This document shows positions 19,291 to 33,831 of a stretch of 64,000 bases of DNA, in pieces. The stretch comes from Comamonadaceae bacterium. Lineage in GTDB: Bacteria > Pseudomonadota > Gammaproteobacteria > Burkholderiales > Burkholderiaceae_C. The DNA is taken from assembly GCA_027483665.1 (NCBI GenBank), contig JAIXUC010000003.1, positions 91,699-155,698 on the forward strand, read 5' to 3'. A program made the translations under genes and the position numbers. The notes under the pieces were generated by a model, which saw only the letters and a list, made by a program, of their open reading frames with translations, made no database searches and was not told the origin of the DNA. Each line of letters starts with the position of its first letter. Positions within the stretch are counted from its first letter, which is position 1.

Positions 19291-19715
19291 CCCGGCCTGC
19301 CTCGCGGGCGGCTGTTCTTGGTTCTCATTGGTTGCTGCGTGAACGCCTTTTGTGGCGTTCTCACGTGCTGGCAACCGCGAATGAGGCCTCCGCCCGGACA
19401 CCCGCACCACCGAGCTTTGCGCAGCGTTTGAGGTTGCGGGGCAAACAGCCCGCGTTCCAGACAGGAAGTGGTTGGGCTGCGAACAGCCCGACCGCCGTGT
19501 GGGGCGTCGAGTGAAGCAGTGCTTGCGAGCAACCCGGCTCCAAGCTGCAGCGCTTCCGGAGCGCACCAGCAGGCGCGCCACTGCGCCACTCAAAGGGGTC
19601 GGTGGCTGGAGTCGGGCGCAGGCCCCATTCGCGGTTGCCAGCACGCATGCGTTCTACAAAAAGCGTTCAAGCAGAAACCCATGCACACCAAGAACAGCCG
19701 CCCGCGAGCGTGGGC
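19291..19715. repeat. Long imperfect inverted repeat in a gene-free region
   Basis: The arms are about 19291-19413 and 19598-19715. Read on opposite strands they share ATTCGCGGTTGCCAGCAC, AAGAACAGCCGCCCGCGAG and GGCCGG-GAGAACG, with scattered mismatches; identity by eye is about three quarters. The left arm has its own hairpin (GAACGCC/GGCGTTC) and the 185-base spacer has another (GGGCTG/CAGCCC, 19474-19489). A third fragment, GGGCCGGAGAACGA, recurs near 19777, next to the uvrA end. Short open frames occur on both strands but mirror the repeat, so I do not call genes in 19093-19790. Confidence 0.7.
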
Positions 19716-19790
19716 CGGAGAACGAGCCGGACGCCGACACCTGGCGCGAGGTCTAGGCCTGCATGAACCAGGGCGCGGGCCGGAGAACGA

Positions 19791-25526
<5,736 letters not shown>

Positions 25527-25651
25527 GCGGAGAGCTTTCGGCGGTGAAGGCCAAAAATTCTAGGCGGCGGGGTCGCCTGTTCGGGTTTGCGGGGCTTGTG
25601 GCCCTCAGGTGCTAAATCAGGTGACTTCTCAAGTGCCTTCTCAGGCGCCTT

Positions 25652-26584
25652 TCACCCCGTCAATTCCCCACACCAAACATCCAAAGCCGCGCTGTTCGCT
25701 GCAATCAGGCGGTCGGCTTCTCGGTCGAGGGCGGCGATGTTGGCTGGGCTGGCGTCGTCCATGGCGTCGTTGGCCTCGAGCAGGCGGGTTTGCAGGCGCA
25801 GGTAGTGCGGGCCTAGCCAATGGCTGAGTTGGTAATGCGCGGCGTCGGCCACGCCGTCGAACACGCAGCCCAGCAGCGGGCGCAGCCAGCCGGCCAAACC
25901 CCAGCCTTGGGCCTTGGCCGGGTCTATGGGCTCGGTCAGTTCGCCTGTGCCCAGCGACAGCAGGCGCTGCGGCGCGCCAGCAAACAGCTTGTGCGCTTCG
26001 GCGCAAGCGGATACGGCTGGTGAGTTGATGAACACGCCGCCGTCAATCAGCGCGCGTGGCACGCCGCCCACGTTGACCAAGGCGGGCTCGAAGTAGCTCG
26101 GTGCTGCCGAGGTGGCGCGGGCCGCGGCGCGCTGCGGAACCTCGCGGTGTTCAGGGTGCCAGCTTTTCAGGAACACCGGTTCGCGCGCCGCGATGTCGTA
26201 GGCCGTCACCATGACCGGCACGCCCACTTGCGGCATGGGCGCTTCGCCCAGCACTTGGCGCAACAGCGCTTCCAGCGGCCCCGCGTCGTAACGCTCGTTA
26301 AGGAGGCCGCCTAAGCTTTTGAAGCGCTGCCAGCCCCCGCGCGGAAAAATCTCACCGCCGCGCTCGCGGTACAGGCGCACCAGGTCTTCTGCGCTGTGTA
26401 CCGGCTGCCCAGCCGCGTCAACCTGGGCGAGAGCCAAGGCCAACAGCCCGCCGGTGGAGGTGCCCGCCATCAGGTCGAACAGCGTCTGCACGGGCCTGCC
26501 GGTGCGCCGCTCCAGATCGGCCAACACGCGCGCCGGAATCAGGCCACGCAGGCCACCACCGTCAATGCTCAAGACCCGCTTCAT
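25652..26584 (-). CDS. Patatin-like phospholipase
   Basis: The 310-residue protein has all patatin landmarks: the oxyanion loop DGGGLRG at residues 8-14, the nucleophile elbow GTSTG with S43, and the catalytic D181 in IDGGVF. It is expected to cleave acyl groups from phospholipids in the cytosol or at the membrane. The ATG at 26584 (MKRVLSIDGGG) is the family start; the frame is open 40 codons upstream without support. Related proteins act as CBASS effectors (CapV), but no nucleotide cyclase lies nearby, so a housekeeping or stress role is more likely. Confidence 0.88.
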   Translation of the reverse strand: MKRVLSIDGGGLRGLIPARVLADLERRTGRPVQTLFDLMAGTSTGGLLALALAQVDAAGQPVHSAEDLVRLYRERGGEIFPRGGWQRFKSLGGLLNERYDAGPLEALLRQVLGEAPMPQVGVPVMVTAYDIAAREPVFLKSWHPEHREVPQRAAARATSAAPSYFEPALVNVGGVPRALIDGGVFINSPAVSACAEAHKLFAGAPQRLLSLGTGELTEPIDPAKAQGWGLAGWLRPLLGCVFDGVADAAHYQLSHWLGPHYLRLQTRLLEANDAMDDASPANIAALDREADRLIAANSAALDVWCGELTG

Positions 26585-26731
26585 CGCCACACTCCCATAG
26601 GTTGAAAGCGGGCGATGCTGGGGGGCTACGGGCCACCTCGGTCGCGCAAATGCCTTGTCGCAAACAGAGGTGCCAGATCCAGAACCTGCAGGGGACACCG
26701 CCACCGCGGCTCAGCGGGGTTGGCCAGCCGG

Positions 26732-27415
26732 TCAGCTTCGCCCGGGCAGGTAGCGCGCGTTGTTGGCCAGGTTCACCAGAGCAGGCCAGGTGGTGGCCTG
26801 CCGCTCGACGAGCTTGGGCCACAAGCGCACCAGCAGTTCGGCGGTGGCCAGCGTGTCGGCCGAGGCTTGGTGGCGGGCGATGCAGTGGATGCCGTAGCGC
26901 GCCATCCATTCGTCGAGCGAATAGCGGCGTGGGTTGTGGCTGAGCACAGCGCCGAGGTGCTCCACATCGACCCAGGGGTTGGGCAACTGCTGCTGAAGGC
27001 TCTGGCGCAAGTTGCGCTCGATGAGCGTTTGGTCGAAAAAACTGTGGAAGGCGATCAAGGGTGAGTCGGCCACGAAGTCGACAAAGGCCTGCAAGGCCTG
27101 GGGCGCTGGCGTGCCTTGGCGCTGCGCGCCCACGCCAATTCCGTGCAGCAAGATGTTGTCTTTGGACACCTGCTTCAAAGCCGTGTCGGCTTGGCTTTGC
27201 TGCAGGACGACCTCGAAGCTGTCACCCAGCACGATGCGTGGCGGCTGCGCACTCGACGCTTGCAGCGCCAAGGCAGCGATGGACAACAAGCGGTTGCGGC
27301 GCAGATCCAGCCCGCTGGCCTCCACGTCCACCACCACCCAGCGGCTGGGGTTGGGCTGGAACGCGGGTGCCTGGTTGCGGCGCAGCGGGTTCAGCAGGTG
27401 GGACAGCCAGCTCAT
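26732..27415 (-). CDS. DEDDh 3'-5' exonuclease (DnaQ-like)
   Basis: The 227-residue protein has exonuclease motif Exo I as D30-V-E32 (VVDVEASG), Exo II around FHSFFDQ and Exo IIIepsilon as HQASAD, so the two-metal site looks complete. It resembles the epsilon proofreading fold but lacks the C-terminal polymerase-binding extension, so it is not the replicative DnaQ. It follows the DUF294/CBS nucleotidyltransferase gene by about 60 bases on the same strand. This pair is recurrent in proteobacteria; a joint role is inferred, not known. Confidence 0.83.
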   Translation of the reverse strand: MSWLSHLLNPLRRNQAPAFQPNPSRWVVVDVEASGLDLRRNRLLSIAALALQASSAQPPRIVLGDSFEVVLQQSQADTALKQVSKDNILLHGIGVGAQRQGTPAPQALQAFVDFVADSPLIAFHSFFDQTLIERNLRQSLQQQLPNPWVDVEHLGAVLSHNPRRYSLDEWMARYGIHCIARHQASADTLATAELLVRLWPKLVERQATTWPALVNLANNARYLPGRS

Positions 27416-27476
27416 GGTGACTCAGCGGTGAACCCAGCGCCACCCATCATGGGGCCAAGCGCCCAGGCACGTGGCT

Positions 27477-29447
27477 TCAAGCGGCATAGTCCAGCTCCAC
27501 CTGCTTTTGCAGGCGCTGGGCCACGCGCAGCGACTCCTTCAGCAAGCGCCGGTCGATCTCATTGAGCGCGGCCAACTCGATCTTGTTGGCGTGCCCCGGC
27601 ACGTGGCCTGGGCTGGCCTCGCCGTCGATCTGCACCCGCAGGCGCAGCATTTGCAAAAACTCGAAAGCCTGCACCCAGGCCTCGCGCCGACGCGGGTCTG
27701 CGCCCATCTTCTCGGCCACGGCTTCCAGACGCCTTCGCGTGTTGGTCTCGGCAATGCCCAGGGCCAGGCAGCGCAGGCGGGCCACGTCCACAAACAGCGC
27801 CGTGCCGCGCAGCTTCAAATCCACCGTTTGCTGCGCGCCCACGGCTTCGGTCTCCACCGCGCCCAGCCAGTTCAGCGGCGCACCGCGGCGCAGGATGTCG
27901 TCAGCCAATTGCTTGTGAAACCGCGAGTTGGCCATGGCTTGGCGCGTGATGTCTTGGCGCAGGCTGTCGGCCAAAGCGGCTTCACCAGCCAAAGCGCGGA
28001 AGTCGAAGTAGATGTTGGCGCGCAGCAGGTTTTCTGGCGTGCCGTGGTCGATCCACTGCGCGAAGCGCTGCCGCCATTCAGTAGGCGTCAGGCAGCACTC
28101 GGGGTTGCTGGCCATGATGAAGCCCTTGCACAAGGGGTAGCCACAGGCATCCAGCGCGTGGTTCACGTCGTTCGCAAAGGCCAGCCAACGTTGGCGCTCG
28201 GCTTCGAGGTCATCGCCCTGCAGCTCGAAAATGAGGCCGTTGTCCTGGTCGGTGGAAATGGTCTGCTCGGCCCGGCCTTCCGAGCCAAAACTCAGCCAAC
28301 AGCACTGCGACAAGGACAGGCCGTGCGCTTGCGCCTTCAACTGCACCAAGCGAGCGGTGAGCACATCGTTGAGGTGGCTGATCAGCTCGGTCAGCGACTT
28401 GGCCTGCACGCCTTGGCTCATGAGCGTGCGCGCGAAGCTGCGAATTTGCGCGGCCACCTGCTGCAGCGCCGGCAGGTCAGCTGCGGCACGCGCTGCGCCA
28501 CTCACCTGCTTGAGCGAGGTGCGCTGAATGGCGTAGAGGTCACGCTCGGAAATCAGGCTCACCAGCACGCCGTTTTCAAGCACGGGCACGTGGCGGATGC
28601 CGTGGCGCGACATGAGCAACGTGGCGTCTTCTGCGGTGTGTTCGGTACTGAGCCAGTGCACCGGCTGGTTCATGACCTGCGAGATGGGCGTGGACAGCGG
28701 CGTTTGCGGCAGGGCTACGCGGCCCAGCACGTCTTGCCTGGTGAAGATGCCTTGCAGAGTGCCGTCTGAGCCGACCACGATGACCGAGCCGATACGCCGC
28801 TCGTGCATGGTCTGCAGCACCTGCGACAGCGGCGTGTCGGGCGCACAGGTGATGGGCTGCTTGCGCGAGACATCGCGCAGCTTGCGCTCCAGCGAGTGCT
28901 CTGCCAGGGCTTGCGCGGAATACGCCGCCTGCATGGCACGGCGCGACAGGTTCACCAAATGCAGGGTCTGGCGCGTGAGGTGTTGCGCCAGTGCCGGGCT
29001 GCGTGCGGCCACGGCCTCCACCGAGACCCAAGGAATTTGCAAAGCAAAGGTGTCGGATTGCGCGGTGTAGGTGGCCGTGACGGCGCGTGCCGCCATGGCG
29101 GCAGCCACAGGAAACAAATCGCCCGCTTCGTAGTGAAAGCCAGTGGCTGTGAGGTCGGCCATGCCTTTGCGGCCGCTTACCTCGCCTTGACGAATGAGGT
29201 AGAGGAAATTCACTGTGCCGCTCTCGGGCGACAACACCACCTCGGCGGGCGCGAAGTACACCTCGCTGGCCTGTGCGATCAGCGCGACCACATCGTCCAA
29301 GGCCATCCCTGAAAACGGCAAGTGCGCCATGAACTGGCGCGCCAGTTGTTGCATGAGACTGTCGGAAGGCGTGGGGCGAGGCGGCGTGGCCTTAGGCCCA
29401 CCAAGCTTGGCCAAGGTCGGGGGGCTGGATGCAGCGCTTGGGCTCAT
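27477..29447 (-). CDS. cNMP-binding / CBS / DUF294 nucleotidyltransferase-like protein
   Basis: The 656-residue cytosolic protein has, in order, a cyclic-nucleotide-binding-like beta-barrel (about 30-150), two CBS domains (about 195-325), a DUF294 nucleotidyltransferase domain with GSEGRAEQTISTDQDNGL around residue 400, and a helical DUF294 C-terminal domain. The GSxGR plus DxD pattern is that of GlnD/GlnE-type nucleotidyltransferases. The target is unknown. The ATG at 29447 has AGGAGGTG upstream and is preferred to the longer frame. The exonuclease gene follows. Confidence 0.85.
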   Translation of the reverse strand: MSPSAASSPPTLAKLGGPKATPPRPTPSDSLMQQLARQFMAHLPFSGMALDDVVALIAQASEVYFAPAEVVLSPESGTVNFLYLIRQGEVSGRKGMADLTATGFHYEAGDLFPVAAAMAARAVTATYTAQSDTFALQIPWVSVEAVAARSPALAQHLTRQTLHLVNLSRRAMQAAYSAQALAEHSLERKLRDVSRKQPITCAPDTPLSQVLQTMHERRIGSVIVVGSDGTLQGIFTRQDVLGRVALPQTPLSTPISQVMNQPVHWLSTEHTAEDATLLMSRHGIRHVPVLENGVLVSLISERDLYAIQRTSLKQVSGAARAAADLPALQQVAAQIRSFARTLMSQGVQAKSLTELISHLNDVLTARLVQLKAQAHGLSLSQCCWLSFGSEGRAEQTISTDQDNGLIFELQGDDLEAERQRWLAFANDVNHALDACGYPLCKGFIMASNPECCLTPTEWRQRFAQWIDHGTPENLLRANIYFDFRALAGEAALADSLRQDITRQAMANSRFHKQLADDILRRGAPLNWLGAVETEAVGAQQTVDLKLRGTALFVDVARLRCLALGIAETNTRRRLEAVAEKMGADPRRREAWVQAFEFLQMLRLRVQIDGEASPGHVPGHANKIELAALNEIDRRLLKESLRVAQRLQKQVELDYAA

Positions 29448-29577
29448 GAACACCTCCTGGGTCGCCGGCTGGCGGCCGTTGACGGCGATTGTGCAATTGA
29501 CTTTTGCGGGCTCCGGCAACGCCTTATTTCCAGGCCGCCGGTAAACTAGTCAGCGTTCTGGTCACCTGGAGATACCC

Positions 29578-29835
29578 ATGCAAACATGGCCTATTCAAGA
29601 TGCGAAGGCTCGCTTCAGCGAGTTCCTGGAAACCTGCTTGGCCGAAGGGCCGCAGATGGTGACCAAAAGAGGTGCCGAAGCTGCGGTGTTGGTGGGTGTG
29701 GACGAGTGGCGGCGCCTGCAAGCGGCCGCACGCCCCTCGCTGAAACAGCTTTTGCTCTCGAATGAAGGGCGAGGCGAGATCAAGCTTCCCGCCCGTGGCC
29801 TCGCCCGCAGGCGCCCACCCGCGCCACAGGCATGA
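29578..29835 (+). CDS. Phd/YefM family antitoxin
   Basis: The 85-residue protein opens MQTWPIQDAKARFSEFLE, the standard Phd/YefM fold, and continues VTKRGAEAAVLVGVDEWRRL. Such antitoxins bind operator DNA with the N-terminal half and neutralise the toxin with a flexible C-terminal tail; here the tail is basic and Pro-rich. The stop overlaps the toxin start (ATGA). The module is divergent from the DUF294 gene; the 130 bases between them should hold both promoters. Confidence 0.9.
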   Translation: MQTWPIQDAKARFSEFLETCLAEGPQMVTKRGAEAAVLVGVDEWRRLQAAARPSLKQLLLSNEGRGEIKLPARGLARRRPPAPQA

Positions 29836-30245
29836 GCGCGATGTACCTGCTGGACACCAACGTCGTCTCAGAGTTGCGCAAACCCAAACCGCACGGCGCG
29901 GTGCTGAGTTGGATTCAGGGCCTTGAAGACAGCCAACTGCACCTATCGGCGGTGACCATCGGCGAGATTCAGTCGGGCATTGAACTGACGCGCGAACAGG
30001 ACATGGCCAAGGCCACGGAGATAGAAGCCTGGCTAGAAGCCGTGGCCATGGCCTACAACGTGGTGCCCATGGACGCGCCCACCTTTCGGGTGTGGGCGCA
30101 GTTGATGCACCGACGGTCCGACACCCTCTACGAAGACGCCATGATCGCCGCGACCGCCAAGGTCCACGGCCTGACCGTGGCCACCAGAAACACAGCGGAT
30201 TTCAAAGCCTTTGGGGCGGCGCTTTTCAATCCGTTCAGGGCTTAG
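29832..30245 (+). CDS. vapC: VapC/FitB-like PIN domain toxin ribonuclease
   Basis: The 137-residue PIN domain has LLDTNVVSELRK at the N terminus, the central acidic residue in AVTIGEIQSGIE and DAMIAATA at the third acidic position, so the Mg-dependent RNase site is complete. FitB/VapC toxins cleave tRNA or rRNA when the antitoxin is degraded. The start overlaps the antitoxin stop by four bases; an ATG three codons later (MYLLDTN) is an equally good start. Expression is probably autoregulated by the complex. The pair looks intact and functional. Confidence 0.9.
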   Translation: MSAMYLLDTNVVSELRKPKPHGAVLSWIQGLEDSQLHLSAVTIGEIQSGIELTREQDMAKATEIEAWLEAVAMAYNVVPMDAPTFRVWAQLMHRRSDTLYEDAMIAATAKVHGLTVATRNTADFKAFGAALFNPFRA

Positions 30246-30428
30246 TGGGTTGGAATGGACCGCTGTAGGTCCAAGGCAGCGCTGAGCCGAGCGCTGATCG
30301 GGGAGTTATGCGGCGCCTCGACGGGTAGCCCCGCGCTGTTGCTCAACTTATCTGGTCTGCCACTGCCTGGATCGCACGCCTGAGCATTTAGAGAAACGGC
30401 TCGCTGATGCTCTTTGGCCAATGCCCAC

Positions 30429-31076
30429 TCACTTCTGCCGCACCAGCGAAGAAGGCACCGCCGGCCTAGCCGCCGAACTCCGCAAAAACGCATCCCCCTG
30501 CAACCAAGCGCGCAGCATGGGCAGGCTGTCTACGCCCCAGAACAGTTGGCCATCGGCGAAGAAGGCGGGCACGCCAAAAGCACCGGCTGCTATGGCGGCG
30601 TCGGTGTGGGCCTTGAGCCTTGCTTTGGCTTGTTCGCTGGCTGCGTCTGGCAGGGGGTCGCTCTCGGTGACAAGGGCTTTGGTGAGTGCGGCCAGGCGCT
30701 CGGGGTCGTTGGCTTCCAGCCCGTCTTCCCACACGTGCCGAAAGATCTGCTCGCACTGCCAGCGGTTGGGCTCACCGTTCAGGCCAACCGCCGTGGCCAA
30801 GCGCAGCAGGGGCAAGGGGTTGAAGGGATGGCTGGCGGGCATGCGCAGCGGCACGCCCAGGTGCTGGCCCAACCACATGACGTGGCGGTAGGTCCAGTCG
30901 CGCTTGGCCGGGGTTTCAGCGGGGCCGAGGTTGCCGTGGTGTTTGAGCATGGCGCCCAGCAGCACTGGGCGGTGGTGCACGCTGACGTTCAGGCCCTCCA
31001 GCGCATCGGGCAGCCGGGCGAAGGCGAGCCAGGCGTAGGGCGAGATGAAGTCGAGGTAGAAGTCGATACGGGTCAT
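30429..31076 (-). CDS. 2-hydroxychromene-2-carboxylate isomerase / DsbA-like glutathione transferase
   Basis: The 215-residue protein starts MTRIDFYLDFISPYAWLAF, the thioredoxin-fold opening of the HCCA isomerase (kappa GST) family, and ends with the typical GVPAFFADGQLFWGVDSL. The enzyme uses glutathione to isomerise an intermediate of naphthalene or related aromatic breakdown, but most chromosomal copies have no known substrate. The ATG at 31076 is chosen because it creates this conserved start. It is the last gene of the liuB unit, four bases after the DUF1289 gene. Confidence 0.86.
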   Translation of the reverse strand: MTRIDFYLDFISPYAWLAFARLPDALEGLNVSVHHRPVLLGAMLKHHGNLGPAETPAKRDWTYRHVMWLGQHLGVPLRMPASHPFNPLPLLRLATAVGLNGEPNRWQCEQIFRHVWEDGLEANDPERLAALTKALVTESDPLPDAASEQAKARLKAHTDAAIAAGAFGVPAFFADGQLFWGVDSLPMLRAWLQGDAFLRSSAARPAVPSSLVRQK

Positions 31077-31080
31077 GGCT

Positions 31081-31368
31081 TCATGCGGTAGGTGATGGGT
31101 CTGCAGGTGGCTGGGCTTGGGCAGCCCCAAGCAGCGAGCCCTTGCCTCCCTCTGCACGTTGCGCCAGTACGTGCCAAACGACGCGCTTTTGCTCAGGCTC
31201 CAGGCTGCTCCAACGGGTGATTTCTTCGACGCTGCGCCAGCAGCCTTCGCACCAACCGCTGCGCGGGTGCATGCGGCAGACCGAGATGCATGGCGATGGA
31301 ACCGGCTCATCAGACGGCAAGGCCAGAGCCCTTCGCGCGGTGGCTAGGAAGCGGGTTTTGGCGCTCAT
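31081..31368 (-). CDS. DUF1289 domain protein
   Basis: The 95-residue protein has the cysteine motif of DUF1289: PSPCISVCRMHP then GWCEGCWRSVEEI, four Cys able to bind a metal or Fe-S cluster. Function is unknown. It starts two bases after the YbaK stop and precedes the HCCA isomerase-like gene, so it belongs to the same transcript. The tail beyond residue 75 is low complexity. Confidence 0.82.
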   Translation of the reverse strand: MSAKTRFLATARRALALPSDEPVPSPCISVCRMHPRSGWCEGCWRSVEEITRWSSLEPEQKRVVWHVLAQRAEGGKGSLLGAAQAQPPADPSPTA

Positions 31369-31369
31369 G

Positions 31370-31927
31370 TCAGAGCACGCCCTGCGGCTCTGGTGCCACC
31401 GTCACATCAGCGACGGGCGCTTGCGTGAGGCGCGGCAGGTCTTGTGGTTGCAGTTGGAACACGCCGTTCGGATGCCCGGCGGCAGCCCAGACCTCGTCAA
31501 AGCGCGACAAGCTTTCATCGATGAGGGTCAGTACCGGTTGGGCGTGGCCCAGGGGCGCCACGCCGCCGATGGCAAAGCCGGTGGCCTCGCGCACAAAGGC
31601 CGCATCGGCGCGGCCCAGCGACTGGCCGGGGCCACAGAGCAGCGCGGCGACTTTGGCTTCGTCCACCCGGCGGTCACCAGCCGTGACGACCAGCACTGCA
31701 GCGCCTTCGGGCAAGCGCCGAAAGATGATGCTTTTGGCGATCTGCCCGACCGTCACGCCCAGCGCGTCTGCTGCTTGTTGCGCGGTGCGCACGGCGTCGG
31801 CCAGCAGGCGCGGTTCATGCCGGTGGCCTGCAGCGGCCAGCACTTGGGCCACGCGTTGTACGCCTTGTGGCAGCGCAGTTGCTGGAGCCGCGTTGGCTGA
31901 TTCTTGAGAAGCTGGTGTCTGGTTCAT
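31370..31927 (-). CDS. YbaK/EbsC family aminoacyl-tRNA deacylase-like protein
   Basis: The 185-residue protein has the YbaK/ProX fold, seen in AKSIIFRRLPEGAAVLVVTAGDRRVDEAKVAAL in outline and GFAIGGVAPLGH near the active site. Family members hydrolyse mischarged tRNA such as Cys-tRNA(Pro). The ATG at 31927 overlaps the HMG-CoA lyase stop by four bases, which supports the start and co-translation. A link with leucine degradation is not evident; it may simply share the transcript. Confidence 0.84.
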   Translation of the reverse strand: MNQTPASQESANAAPATALPQGVQRVAQVLAAAGHRHEPRLLADAVRTAQQAADALGVTVGQIAKSIIFRRLPEGAAVLVVTAGDRRVDEAKVAALLCGPGQSLGRADAAFVREATGFAIGGVAPLGHAQPVLTLIDESLSRFDEVWAAAGHPNGVFQLQPQDLPRLTQAPVADVTVAPEPQGVL

Positions 31928-32844
31928 GCTGTGGCGAGAGCTGCACGGCGCGCCAACAAGGCGTTCGCTGCGCGCGACTGCGGCTTGCGGCCCAGTGCCG
32001 TGCTGATGAAAACACCCGCGTCCACCAAGGCCTGCAAGTCGATGCCGGTCTCTATGCCCAAACCGTGCAGCAGGTACACCAAATCTTCGGTGGCGACGTT
32101 GCCCGTGGCACCCTTGGCAAAGGGGCATCCGCCCAGGCCAGCCACCGAGGCGTCGAACTGCCACACGCCCATTTCTAGGCAGGCCAGCACGTTGGCCAAG
32201 GCTTGGCCGTAGGTGTCGTGGAAATGGCCAGACACCTCGTGCAGCGGGTAATGAGCGAGTGCCGCGTCCATGGCGGCTTGCACGCGCTGCGGCGTGCCCA
32301 CGCCGATGGTGTCGGCCATGCCCACGTGCTGCACGCCAATGCCTTTCATGAGGCGGGCTACTTCGCCCACGCGCTCAGGCGCAATGTCACCCTCATAAGG
32401 GCAGCCCACGGCACAAGAAATGGCACCGCGCACGCGCAGGCCAGCGGCCAGCGCTTGCTCGACCACGGGTGCGAAGCGCTCGATGCTTTGCGCGATGCTG
32501 CAGTTGATGTTTTTTTGGCTGAAGGCCTCGCTGGCTGCACCGAACACCACCACCTCGTCGGGCCGGGTGGGCAGCGCCGCTTCCAAGCCGCGCAGGTTGG
32601 GCACCAGCACCGAGTAGCGGACATCGGTGCGGCGCTGAATGCCCGCCATCACGGCATCGTGGTCGGCCATCTGCGGCACCCACTTGGGGCTGACGAAGCT
32701 GGCCACTTCGATGAAGCGCAAGCCCGCTGTTTGCAAGCGGTGCACCAGCTCCACCTTGACGGCGGCTGGCACGTGCTGAGCTTCGTTTTGCAGGCCGTCG
32801 CGGGGGCCGACATCGACCAGTTGGACTTTTGGCGGGTACTTCAT
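31924..32844 (-). CDS. liuE: Hydroxymethylglutaryl-CoA lyase
   Basis: The 306-residue TIM-barrel enzyme splits HMG-CoA to acetoacetate and acetyl-CoA, the last step of leucine breakdown. DVGPRDGLQNE near the N terminus, the metal histidines in SGHFHDT and the catalytic cysteine in GLGGCPFAKGATGNVATED are all present. It is in the liuB-liuC-liuD unit, separated from liuD only by a reductase gene. Its stop overlaps the YbaK start. Confidence 0.95.
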   Translation of the reverse strand: MKYPPKVQLVDVGPRDGLQNEAQHVPAAVKVELVHRLQTAGLRFIEVASFVSPKWVPQMADHDAVMAGIQRRTDVRYSVLVPNLRGLEAALPTRPDEVVVFGAASEAFSQKNINCSIAQSIERFAPVVEQALAAGLRVRGAISCAVGCPYEGDIAPERVGEVARLMKGIGVQHVGMADTIGVGTPQRVQAAMDAALAHYPLHEVSGHFHDTYGQALANVLACLEMGVWQFDASVAGLGGCPFAKGATGNVATEDLVYLLHGLGIETGIDLQALVDAGVFISTALGRKPQSRAANALLARRAALATA

Positions 32845-32889
32845 GGCGGGTAGGGTTGGGGCGATGTCGAAGGCTGTGTCGGGCGCGTT

Positions 32890-33819
32890 TCAGTATCCGC
32901 GCTCGCGGTCCACCACGCCGCTGATGGCCTCGCCGCGCTGCCAAGCGGCGATCTTGCCCACGATTTGCTCGATGCTGTCGTCGCGCAGCGTGCGTGCCGA
33001 CGTGTGCGGCGTGAGCGTGATGCGCGGGTGCCGCCAAAACGGGTGCTCGGGTGGCAGCGGTTCGGTGCGAAACACATCCAGCGTGGCACCTGCCAAGTGA
33101 CCGCTGTCCAGCAAGGCCAGCAGGTCCTCGTCCACCACATGCGCGCCGCGCGCCACGTTGACCACATAAGCGCCAGGGCGCAGTTGTTGCAGTGTGTCGC
33201 GACTCAAGATGTCGCGGGTTTGATCGGTCAGCGGAAGCAGGCACACCAGCGCTTGGCACTGGCTTAAAAACGTCGGCAGGGCGGCCCAGCCCGCATGGGC
33301 TTCCAGACCCCATGCTGCGGCCTCGGGCTTGGGGCTTTGGCTCCAGCCGTGCACAGAGAACTCAAACTGCCGCAGCGCCTGCGCCACGCGCAGACCCAGC
33401 ACGCCCAAGCCCAGCACGCCTACTGCGAAGTCTTGCCTGCGTCGCGGTTTGCGGTAGGCCCACTCGCCGCGTTGTGCTGCTTGCTCCAACACGTCGAACT
33501 CGCGGAAGTGGCGAATGAGCGCGTGGCACACGTACTCCGCCATTTGCGCGGCCATGCCCGCATCTTCCAGACGAACGATGGCGGTGTGTTCGGGTATGCG
33601 CAAGCGCAGCAGCGCATCGACCCCTGCGCCGATGTTGAACAGCGCTTTCAATTGCGGCTGTTCATCGAGAAACTGCTGGGGCGGCGCCCACACGACAGCG
33701 ATGTCTGCAGGCGGGGCGCCGGGCTGCCACAGGCTGACATCGGCTTGCGGCAAGGCGGCGCGCAAGCCCTCTAGCCACGGCTCGGGCCGGGTGTCGGTGC
33801 AACAAAAGGCGATGCGCAT
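32890..33819 (-). CDS. D-2-hydroxyacid dehydrogenase (glyoxylate/hydroxypyruvate reductase A-like)
   Basis: The 309-residue protein has the NAD(P) loop GVLGLGVLGLRVAQAL and the catalytic Arg in NVARGAHV, Glu in DVFRTEPLP and His in LTPHTSA. The whole pattern resembles GhrA. It would reduce glyoxylate or hydroxypyruvate in the cytosol. Its position inside the leucine operon, near aceK, is suggestive because glyoxylate is made by the shunt AceK controls, but that is inference. It begins 12 bases after the liuD stop. Confidence 0.86.
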   Translation of the reverse strand: MRIAFCCTDTRPEPWLEGLRAALPQADVSLWQPGAPPADIAVVWAPPQQFLDEQPQLKALFNIGAGVDALLRLRIPEHTAIVRLEDAGMAAQMAEYVCHALIRHFREFDVLEQAAQRGEWAYRKPRRRQDFAVGVLGLGVLGLRVAQALRQFEFSVHGWSQSPKPEAAAWGLEAHAGWAALPTFLSQCQALVCLLPLTDQTRDILSRDTLQQLRPGAYVVNVARGAHVVDEDLLALLDSGHLAGATLDVFRTEPLPPEHPFWRHPRITLTPHTSARTLRDDSIEQIVGKIAAWQRGEAISGVVDRERGY

Positions 33820-33831
33820 GGTGGTGTGGTT

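Noticed and set aside
19093..19790. Several 80-200 codon frames on both strands
   Set aside because: They coincide with the repeat arms and give mirror-image peptides (for example QKAF...TKNSRPR on both strands), which is expected from an inverted repeat and not from two genes.
19135..19790. Integron attC array or CRISPR
   Set aside because: No GTTRRRY/RYYYAAC core sites, no integrase, no regular 25-40 bp repeats with unique spacers.
25652..26584. CBASS defence effector (CapV-like patatin)
   Set aside because: No CD-NTase/cyclase or accessory gene beside it; the neighbours are uvrA and an exonuclease. The DUF294 protein is not a CD-NTase by its motifs.
30246..30428. Possible small gene or RNA between vapC and the isomerase gene
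   Set aside because: No open frame of note, no tRNA or terminator stem that I can support in these 183 bases.
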